Assembly: GCA_046723735.1 (NCBI GenBank)
Contig: JBKOVB010000040.1
Span: 1 to 45,436 of the forward strand
Source: RYN-111 sp046723735
GTDB taxonomy: Bacteria; Actinomycetota; Actinomycetes; Mycobacteriales; SCTD01
Direction of reading: 5' to 3'
Length of the DNA stretch: 45,436 nt
Shown here: positions 40,835 through 45,436 of the stretch, in pieces
Layout: each line of letters opens with the position of its first letter
How positions within the stretch are numbered: position 1 is the stretch's first letter
The notes under the pieces: model-generated
What the model saw: only the letters and a program-made list of their open reading frames with translations
What the model was told of the DNA's origin: nothing
Databases searched by the model: none
Program-made: the position numbers and the translations under genes

Positions 40835-41941
40835 CTACTTGTTCACCGACGCTGTGGCGGACGTGTAGCTCGTGCCCGCCGACGTCGCTGCGGCGAACGT
40901 GTCGGTGCTCCAGCTGCCGTTCTGCGCCTTGAAGGTGAACGTCGCTGTCGACGTGGCTGCGCCTGCGCTGCTGATGGTGAGGCTGACGCTCGTTCCGGCC
41001 GTCGGGGTCGTGAAGGCGCCGCCGCTTCCGGTCCCCGTCGTCGGCGTCGTCACGGAGACGGTGTGCCCGGACCCCACGTTGCTCACCACGTTGCCGAAGG
41101 CGTCAGTCACGCTGACGTTCGCCGCGAAGGTCCCGAAGTTGCCCAGGCCTGTGACAGTGCAGTCGAACAGGCAGGGTGTGCTCTTCGTCCCGGCGCTCAA
41201 CGACACGTTGGTCCAGGCCAGCTTGCTCGCGGCACCAGGCACGACCTCAACCGACGCCTGACCGGTGCGCGTGCCGTCCGACACCGTGAACTGGTTGCCG
41301 CTCATTGCCATGCGCAGCTGCACCGCGATGGTCGCCTTGCCCGTGTTGTTGAACGTCGCGGTCGTCGAGGCCGGCGACACCGCACTCTGCGTGGAGTCCG
41401 GCGGGACGTTGGTGTCGCTGAGGGACAGGGTCTTGCTACCCGTGTACGACGTGTCGTTTGAGCTGCCCAGCAGGGCCTGCACGGTGACGCTGAAGGCGGT
41501 ACCCGCCGTGTACGGCCCGGCGGCCGGGGTGAGCGAGAAGCTCGGGGCAACGGCTGTCGTCGTGAGCGTGCCCGTCCCTGCCGCGCTGGTCCAGCTGCTC
41601 AGGGCGCCGACCACCGAGAGGGCGTAGGCCGTCCCGGCGTCGAGGCCGGTAAGGCTGCAGGTGCCGGCGCTCGCCGTACCGCTGCAGGTCCTGGTCGTGT
41701 GGCCGCTCGCCGTGGCGGTCGCCGTGTAGGTCGCGGTGGCCTGCCAGCCGCTCACGGCGGTCCACCGGACGTCGCCGCTCGTCGCCGTGACGTTCGCCGA
41801 CGCGAGGACGGCGGGGGCAGCGAGCGTGTCCGTGCTCGCGTACGAGCTACCGCTCGAGCTGGCGGTCCAGGACGCCTGCGCCACGCCCGCGGTCAGGACG
41901 ACCGCGATGCCGACGCCGAGAGCCTTGGTGGTCAGTCGCAT
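40835..41941 (-). CDS. Exported protein D: Fn3- and Ig-like domain protein of the same operon
   Basis: The 368-residue protein has a Sec-like signal peptide (LTTKALGVGIAVVLTAGVAQ) followed by ASWTASSSGSSYAST, which resembles the exit sequence of proteins A and C. It continues with an Fn3-like domain (about 40-130; SGDVRWTAVSGWQATATYTA, CSLTGLDAGTAYALSVVGAL) and two Ser/Thr-rich Ig-like regions (FSLTPAAGPYTAGTAFSVTV; VSVTDAFGNVVSNVGSGHTV). The C-terminal part is threonine-rich (TVSVTTPTTGTGSGG) with a cysteine pair (PCLFDC). It is the largest product and could act as an anchor or tip. One base separates it from the C gene, so translation is coupled. Confidence 0.8.
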   Translation of the reverse strand: MRLTTKALGVGIAVVLTAGVAQASWTASSSGSSYASTDTLAAPAVLASANVTATSGDVRWTAVSGWQATATYTATATASGHTTRTCSGTASAGTCSLTGLDAGTAYALSVVGALSSWTSAAGTGTLTTTAVAPSFSLTPAAGPYTAGTAFSVTVQALLGSSNDTSYTGSKTLSLSDTNVPPDSTQSAVSPASTTATFNNTGKATIAVQLRMAMSGNQFTVSDGTRTGQASVEVVPGAASKLAWTNVSLSAGTKSTPCLFDCTVTGLGNFGTFAANVSVTDAFGNVVSNVGSGHTVSVTTPTTGTGSGGAFTTPTAGTSVSLTISSAGAATSTATFTFKAQNGSWSTDTFAAATSAGTSYTSATASVNK

Positions 41942-41942
41942 G

Positions 41943-42443
41943 TCATCCGGTCCAGTTGATCGTCACGGGGAGGGAGAGGGTCTTGCCCTGGCAGTCGTTG
42001 CTGGCGGCGCCCATGCTCACGGCACCGACGAGGGTCACCGTGGTGGTCGAGCCGGCCGGCACGGACAGGGGCAGCGTCACGGTCGAAGCACCGACCTTGT
42101 AGCCGGTCGGCGAGCCGACGGTCAGGGCCGGGGTGGTGCACCCGGCGGCGCCGCTCGCGGTCGGCGTGAGGGCCGACACGGTGATGGCGTAGCTGTTGGT
42201 GTTGCGCACGGCTACGGCCAGGTCGCCGGTCCCACCGGGGTGGAGCAGCGTCGCCGTCGTTGTCGCGAGGGTGGTGACCTTGGCGACGTCGGCCGCGGGC
42301 AGGGAGGTCGCAGTGCCGGCGGTGCCGTCTCCCGATCCCGAGGTGCGCCAGTACGCCGTGGCGGTTCCCACGGACAGCGTCCCCAGGGCACCGGCGAGGA
42401 CCGCCGCGGCGAGCGCGCGCTCACGCGCGGTGAGCCCGCTCAT
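41943..42443 (-). CDS. Exported protein C with YW-x-TSGSGDG signal exit
   Basis: The 166-residue protein has a signal peptide ending GTATAYWRTSGSGDGTAGT, the same exit phrase as protein A. The mature part is beta-rich (LAVAVRNTNSYAITVSALTP, STVTLPLSVPAGSTTTVTLV) with the cysteine pair GCTT and NDCQGK and the end LSLPVTINWTG. It lacks VTGLVPGGP. The ATG overlaps the stop of gene B (ATGA). Its position and pattern make it a member of the same exported family; function unknown. Confidence 0.8.
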   Translation of the reverse strand: MSGLTARERALAAAVLAGALGTLSVGTATAYWRTSGSGDGTAGTATSLPAADVAKVTTLATTTATLLHPGGTGDLAVAVRNTNSYAITVSALTPTASGAAGCTTPALTVGSPTGYKVGASTVTLPLSVPAGSTTTVTLVGAVSMGAASNDCQGKTLSLPVTINWTG

Positions 42444-42985
42444 GAGCCGATCCCCGAGCCCTGCGTCGCCGTACCGGAGTAGCTGATCGTGAAGGTCTTG
42501 CTCTTGCAGGCATTCTGGTTCGTCGGCAGGTCGAGCAGCCGGATGGTGACGCCGGTCAGCGTGAGAGAGCCCTTGCGCGGGATCTCGTACTGCGGGGCTC
42601 CGGGCGCCGAGGAGTCGTAGCGGTTCGCCGCGCCCAGCAGGTTGGTGCGGCCGAGACCGGACACCGCGAGATTGGTCGACCCGACGCAGCCGCCGGGGTT
42701 GTTCACGTCGACCTGCAGGGTGAGCAGCTTGTAGGCCACGGTGTCGACGTTGGTGAGGGTGATCGTCAAGGGCTTGGCCGGACCGCCCGGGACGAGCCCC
42801 GTGACCGGCGTGCTGTTGATCCCGAAAGGCGGGTGGCCGTTGCCGTTGCCGCTGCCGGCCGCCAGCACGAAGGTATCGGGACTGGGGCGCTGGTGCAGCG
42901 CGAGACCCCGCCCGACGGACAGGCCGCCGGCGGCCAGCGCTGCGTACAGCGCGAGCCAGGTCGCTGCGGTCGTGAGTCGGCGCAC
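42440..42985 (-). CDS. Exported protein B of the VTGLVPGGP family
   Basis: The 181-residue protein has an N-terminal hydrophobic segment (TAATWLALYAALAAGGLSVG) and a mature domain: VTGLVPGGPA (61-70), LTITLTNVDTVAYKLLTLQV, GCVGSTNLAVSGLGRTNLLG, PQYEIPRKGSLTLTGVTIRL and CKSKTFTISYSGTA. It is the close paralogue of protein E. The two cysteines (GCVG, NACKS) recur in A, C and E and probably pair outside the membrane. The GTG at 42985 is behind GAAGGG at some distance. A strong hairpin (43027-43061) separates it from gene A. Confidence 0.8.
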   Translation of the reverse strand: MRRLTTAATWLALYAALAAGGLSVGRGLALHQRPSPDTFVLAAGSGNGNGHPPFGINSTPVTGLVPGGPAKPLTITLTNVDTVAYKLLTLQVDVNNPGGCVGSTNLAVSGLGRTNLLGAANRYDSSAPGAPQYEIPRKGSLTLTGVTIRLLDLPTNQNACKSKTFTISYSGTATQGSGIGS

Positions 42986-43026
42986 GGCACGTGCCCTTCA
43001 GGTCAGTGGGTCGTGGGGACGAGCAA

Positions 43027-43061
43027 GGGGGGTGGGGCCGGGTTCACGGACCCCACCCCCC
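43027..43061 (-). terminator. Intercistronic 11-bp hairpin between genes A and B
   Basis: GGGGGGTGGGG (43027-43037) and CCCCACCCCCC (43051-43061) are perfectly complementary with a 13-nt loop. It starts 8 bp after the stop of gene A. On the minus-strand transcript it is followed by TTGCT, not a U-tract. It may act as a partial terminator or as a stabilising 3' end, so that A is made in excess over B-E. Confidence 0.75.
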
Positions 43062-43068
43062 ATCCCCC

Positions 43069-43548
43069 TCAGCTCGCCACGAAGTGCAGCGGGACCGTGA
43101 CGCTCTTGCAGTTGTCCTGGTTCGTGGCGGAGTCGTTCAGCGCGATCTGGGCCGTGTAGGTGTGGTTGCCCGGCGTCAGGTCGCTGTTGATGGCAGCAGG
43201 CTGCGTGATCGTGAAGTCAGCAGCCGAGCAGACCGGCTTGCCCGAGTCGGCCTGCGAGGTCCAGGCGCTGCTCGGGTTGGCCACCGTCACGACGACCGAC
43301 GCGACGTACTGGTTGAACGTTGCCGGGTTCGTGACGTGGAAGGTGATGGTCTGAGCCGGACCACCTGGGACGAGGCCGGTGACGGCGGGCGAGTCCTGCG
43401 TGACGCTGACGGCACTGCTGGTGCCCGTCGTCGCGCTTCCGTCGCCGGACCCGCTCGTGCTCCAGTACGCGTACGCCACGCCGGCGCTCGCAACGGCCAC
43501 GGCGGCGCCACCGATACCGGCGGTGATCTTCTTGTTGAGCTTGCGCAT
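43069..43548 (-). CDS. Exported protein A: probable major subunit of the five-gene family
   Basis: The 159-residue protein has a signal peptide (MRKLNKKITAGIGGAAVAVA) and the exit SAGVAYAYWSTSGSGDGSA, whose AYW-S-T-SG layout recalls the AYFSDTETS exit of SipW-dependent proteins such as TasA and camelysin. The mature part has VTGLVPGGPA (56-65), TITFHVTNPATFNQYVASVV, VCSAADFTI, and the C-terminal NQDNCKSVTVPLHFVAS. GGAGGAG (complement of 43555-43561) is a strong ribosome binding site 6 nt before the ATG. It is the first gene of the operon, has the best translation signal, and is followed by a hairpin, which suggests the highest expression. SipW dependence is inference; no signal peptidase lies in the window. 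Confidence 0.82.
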   Translation of the reverse strand: MRKLNKKITAGIGGAAVAVASAGVAYAYWSTSGSGDGSATTGTSSAVSVTQDSPAVTGLVPGGPAQTITFHVTNPATFNQYVASVVVTVANPSSAWTSQADSGKPVCSAADFTITQPAAINSDLTPGNHTYTAQIALNDSATNQDNCKSVTVPLHFVAS

Positions 43549-43856
43549 GGTCGGCTCCTCCAGGAGTCCTCGGGGTTCCTGAAGAGCGCCGGTTTCGCCT
43601 CTGCTCCTCGCCGGGCCTGTTGGCGACCAGCTCGCCCGGCGGATCATCGCTCGCTCTGTGCTGCCGACCAGGGCGGTCGGCCTGACAGCGACCACGTTGC
43701 CCGCGCAGCTCGACGCGCGACATCGGGAGAGCGGTCAGCCCGGGGAAGACGTTCGCCACCAACCGCCGGCCGTTCGGCAAAAGGGGTGACTCGGACTGAC
43801 CAGGCCAACCTGATCCGGCCGGACCATGACACATCACCCGAGAACGGGCGAGGCGC
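43549..43856 (-). other. 308-bp non-coding leader of the exported-protein operon
   Basis: No gene is seen here. On the transcript (minus strand) several stems can form: GCCGACC/GGTCGGC (43663-43669 and 43675-43681), GCCGGGC/GCCCGGC (43610-43616 and 43634-43640), GAGC/GCTC around GGCGAAACC (43584-43606) and CAGGA/TCCTG next to the ribosome binding site (43561-43565 and 43577-43581). There is no TA dinucleotide anywhere in this stretch, so no TAnnnT -10 box exists on either strand. I do not recognise a known riboswitch. Confidence 0.55.
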
Positions 43857-45146
43857 TCAGGCGGCCGCCAGCGCCGGCCGCACCCGGAGCCGGCCCACCC
43901 ACGTCCCGGCGCGCAGGGCCCGCAGCGCCAGCGCGGCCGTCAGGACAGCGGCCACGACCACGGCACCGGCTCCGCCCATCGCCTGCCGCGGTCCGAGCAG
44001 GTCGGACAGGGCGCCGAGCAGGGGCGCGCCGCCGGCAGCCGCGGCGGCCGCGACGAGACCGCGCAGCGCCAGGACCCGACCGCGCAAGAGGGCAGGCGTG
44101 CTGAGCACCAGGTGCGTCCCCACGGCGGTGTCGAGCACCACGCAGGCCGCCGCCACCGGGACCATCAGGACCTCGAGCGCCAGCAGCGTTGCGCTGCCGG
44201 ACGCGACCATCTGCCCGATCGCCGCCAGGCCGGCGCTGACGAGCACGACGCGCACCGTGAGCCGAGGCAGCCGGGCCGCAACCACCCCGCCCACAAGCGC
44301 ACCGACCGCGAACATGCTCGAGACCAGGGCGTACGACGAGGCTCCCCCGCCAAGGGGCCCGCGGACGAGCGCGGCCGTCATCACCGAGAAGTTCCGGCCG
44401 AGCGACGAGGTGACCAGCACCAGCCCGAGCAGCACCAGGAGCTCGCGGCGCTGCAGCGCGTACCGCAGGCCCGCTCGGACGGTGGCGTCCTCACCCTGTG
44501 CGCGGTGGGGCGACCGCACCGTGCCCGCGGGCAGTGTCAGCACGACGGCCACCACCAGGGCGAAGCTGGCCGCGTTCACCGCGAAGAGGGCGGTCGCGCC
44601 GAGGGCCCCCACGCCGATCCCTGCCAGCGCCATTCCGAGCACCCGGCCTCCACTGCTCGTGATCGAGCCGATCGCGGCGGCGTTGGGAAGGTCGTCCTCG
44701 GGCACGAGCTGCTGGGCGAACAGGCCGTGCGCCGGCCCGTCGACGACCTGGATCACGCCCTGCAGAAGGGCCAGCAGCTCGAGGAGGGGCACGGTCGCCG
44801 TACCGGTCATCGACAGCAGGACGAGCACGACCGCGATGCCGGCCTGCGCCAGCTGTGTGCAGGCGACGAGGGGGCGCAACGGGAGGCGGTCGGCCAGCGC
44901 ACCGCCCCAGGGGGAGAGCAGCAGCAGCGGCAGCGCCTGCAGCGCCACGGTCGCGCCCAGCGCCGTGGTCGAGCCGGTGAGGTCGAGCACCAGCCACGAC
45001 AGCGCCAGCGCCTGGGCCCAGGTGCCGAGCTGGCTCACCGCGTCCGCGCCGGCCCACCGCCGGAAGGCCGGGTGGGCGAGGGCTCGGGTGGCCGAGGCGG
45101 GGAGGAGGAGGTCACGCAGGGCGCGCAGGGGCTGGGCGAAGCGCAT
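43857..45146 (-). CDS. MFS exporter, EntS-like (MFS_3) type
   Basis: The 429-residue protein has 12 predicted membrane segments and the N-terminal HPAFRRWAGADAVSQLGTW typical of MFS_3/EntS-like transporters, followed by motif A-like LSPWGGALADRLPLRPLV. The central cytoplasmic loop holds TVRSPHRAQGEDATVRAGLR. Such proteins export siderophores, macrolides or other small molecules; no siderophore gene is nearby, so the substrate is open. It is on the same strand as the exported-protein operon 308 bp downstream and may be transcribed together with it, since the gap has no recognisable promoter. The ATG start follows a weak GGTGGT. Confidence 0.88.
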   Translation of the reverse strand: MRFAQPLRALRDLLLPASATRALAHPAFRRWAGADAVSQLGTWAQALALSWLVLDLTGSTTALGATVALQALPLLLLSPWGGALADRLPLRPLVACTQLAQAGIAVVLVLLSMTGTATVPLLELLALLQGVIQVVDGPAHGLFAQQLVPEDDLPNAAAIGSITSSGGRVLGMALAGIGVGALGATALFAVNAASFALVVAVVLTLPAGTVRSPHRAQGEDATVRAGLRYALQRRELLVLLGLVLVTSSLGRNFSVMTAALVRGPLGGGASSYALVSSMFAVGALVGGVVAARLPRLTVRVVLVSAGLAAIGQMVASGSATLLALEVLMVPVAAACVVLDTAVGTHLVLSTPALLRGRVLALRGLVAAAAAAGGAPLLGALSDLLGPRQAMGGAGAVVVAAVLTAALALRALRAGTWVGRLRVRPALAAA

Positions 45147-45200
45147 ACCACCGGATCGGGGCTTCGCCGAGATACGAGAAGTTGGCGATCAGGTGAGCCT

Positions 45201-45269
45201 GGCCACGCCCGCACAGGCGCGAGCAGGGCATCGATCCCGTTTGGGGTCGGATCCGCGCCGGGCGTGGCC
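45201..45269. repeat. Long imperfect hairpin (10-bp outer stem, 6-bp inner stem)
   Basis: GGCCACGCCC (45201-45210) pairs perfectly with GGGCGTGGCC (45260-45269). Inside, GGCGCG (45216-45221) pairs with CGCGCC (45254-45259), and GATCCC/GGGGTC form a further short stem. On the minus strand it directly follows the RNase P-like end sequence, which is where a terminator would be expected. Confidence 0.7.
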
Positions 45270-45271
45270 GA

Positions 45272-45297
45272 GGGGACGAGTCGGTCTGTAAGCCGGA
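45272..45297 (-). other. Sequence resembling the 3' terminus of RNase P RNA
   Basis: On the minus strand the stretch contains CCGGCTTACAGACCGACTCG, which as I remember it is close to the 3' end of actinobacterial RNase P RNA (P2/P1 strands). The universally conserved ACAGAA that should stand just before it is missing, and the 139 bases upstream within the window (to 45436) show no other rnpB landmarks such as the AGATGNATG segment. I therefore read it as a tail fragment, not a working rnpB. Confidence 0.4.
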
Positions 45298-45370
45298 CCA
45301 CCCGAATCGTGAGGTCGCGGTGAGGAAACCTGCAGGTCAGCGGGTGTGGCGCAGCTGAGCAGCAGTCTCG

Positions 45371-45388
45371 GTGTCACGCGAGTGTCAC
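45371..45388. promoter_or_regulatory. Direct repeat with 11-bp period, possible regulator site
   Basis: GTGTCAC occurs at 45371-45377 and 45382-45388, one helical turn apart. OmpR-family regulators such as actinobacterial PhoP bind 7-bp direct repeats with this spacing. It lies just before a possible new gene start at 45407. Confidence 0.4.
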
Positions 45389-45406
45389 ACCGGAGGCCGC
45401 ACCCGC

Positions 45407-45436
45407 ATGTCCAACCCCCGCAAGGTCAGCCATAGC
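45407..45436 (+). CDS. Possible start of a gene running off the right edge
   Basis: ATG at 45407 follows GGAGG (45392-45396) by 10 nt and opens a frame reading MSNPRKVSHS to the end of the window. The direct repeat upstream would suit a regulated promoter. Ten codons are too few to name it. Confidence 0.35.
   Translation, partial: MSNPRKVSHS

Noticed and set aside
43549..43856. Cyclic di-GMP (GEMM) riboswitch in the leader of the exported-protein operon
   Set aside because: GGCGAAACC and neighbouring stems look superficially similar, but the conserved GGGACGCAAAGCC element is absent.
45278..45302. tRNA anticodon arm around GGTCTGTAAGCCGG
   Set aside because: The stem does not pair properly and no T-arm or acceptor stem can be found around it.
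45272..45436. Functional RNase P RNA gene entering from the right edge
   Set aside because: Only the terminal strand matches; the conserved ACAGAA and upstream landmarks are missing in the visible 165 bases.

Overview
The window is very GC-rich DNA with GTG starts, GTGA/ATGA gene overlaps and TAnnnT -10 boxes placed about 7 nt before start codons (leaderless starts). This fits a free-living actinomycete. The gene set (CYP142-type P450 operon with KstR-like boxes, DevS/DevR-type pair with Acg nitroreductase, F420-type luciferase-like oxidoreductase) points to the Mycobacteriales/Propionibacteriales/Frankiales side of the phylum. I cannot name the genus. No transposase, integrase, phage gene, tRNA, rRNA or CRISPR array was found.

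Layout. 1-473: 5' part of purU (minus strand). 595-2363: a DrrAB-type ABC exporter. 2469-4093: a tandem ABM-like protein and a secreted gluzincin peptidase. 4172-8000: two DHA2-type MFS exporters around a TetR regulator with a palindromic operator. 8010-11755 (minus): cobQ and cobD behind a repeat-bearing protein of unknown function and a tandem VOC protein. 11840-16175: a membrane protein, then a DevS-like GAF histidine kinase and a DevR-like regulator (convergent, overlapping), followed by a flavin-reductase-like protein and an Acg-type nitroreductase with a DosR-like box between them and the regulator. 16176-19319 (minus): a large unknown secreted protein and a GAF-GGDEF diguanylate cyclase. 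19320-20040: about 720 bp without an intact gene, holding an ORF remnant and a palindrome. 20041-25899: a secreted neutral-ceramidase-like protein, a Tat-exported FAD dehydrogenase of the ketosteroid-dehydrogenase/fumarate-reductase class with a KstR-like box, and an F420-type luciferase-like enzyme. 25951-29086: small membrane proteins, a carboxymuconolactone-decarboxylase-like protein, an ECF sigma factor with a putative membrane anti-sigma factor, and a small lipoprotein. 29098-34778: a sterol-type operon fadD-cyp142-ech-SDR (minus) with a divergent NAD(P)-binding oxidoreductase; the shared promoter region carries a site matching the published KstR motif at every defined position. 34924-40267: a secreted ScyD/E-like beta-propeller, a membrane Ser/Thr kinase, a tandem GNAT protein overlapping an FAD-Rieske oxidoreductase, an amphi-Trp protein and a small membrane protein. 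40273-43548 (minus): five tightly packed genes for small exported proteins that share motifs. 43857-45146: an MFS exporter. 45147-45436: structured non-coding DNA with a sequence like the 3' end of RNase P RNA, then perhaps the start of a new gene.

How the genes work together. Three themes stand out. (1) Sterol side-chain catabolism: CYP142, an acyl-CoA ligase, a crotonase, an SDR and probably the FAD dehydrogenase, apparently under a KstR-type repressor encoded elsewhere. (2) A hypoxia/redox module of the DosR type. (3) The best candidate for something undescribed: the five-gene operon 40273-43548. Its products share a YW-x-TSGSGDG signal-peptide exit, a VTGLVPGGP motif, a conserved cysteine pair and an SGTA end. 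A strong hairpin follows the first gene, and the 308-bp leader contains no TA dinucleotide. I interpret it as a family of exported structural (fibre or matrix) subunits comparable in layout, not in proven homology, to TasA/camelysin-type SipW substrates.
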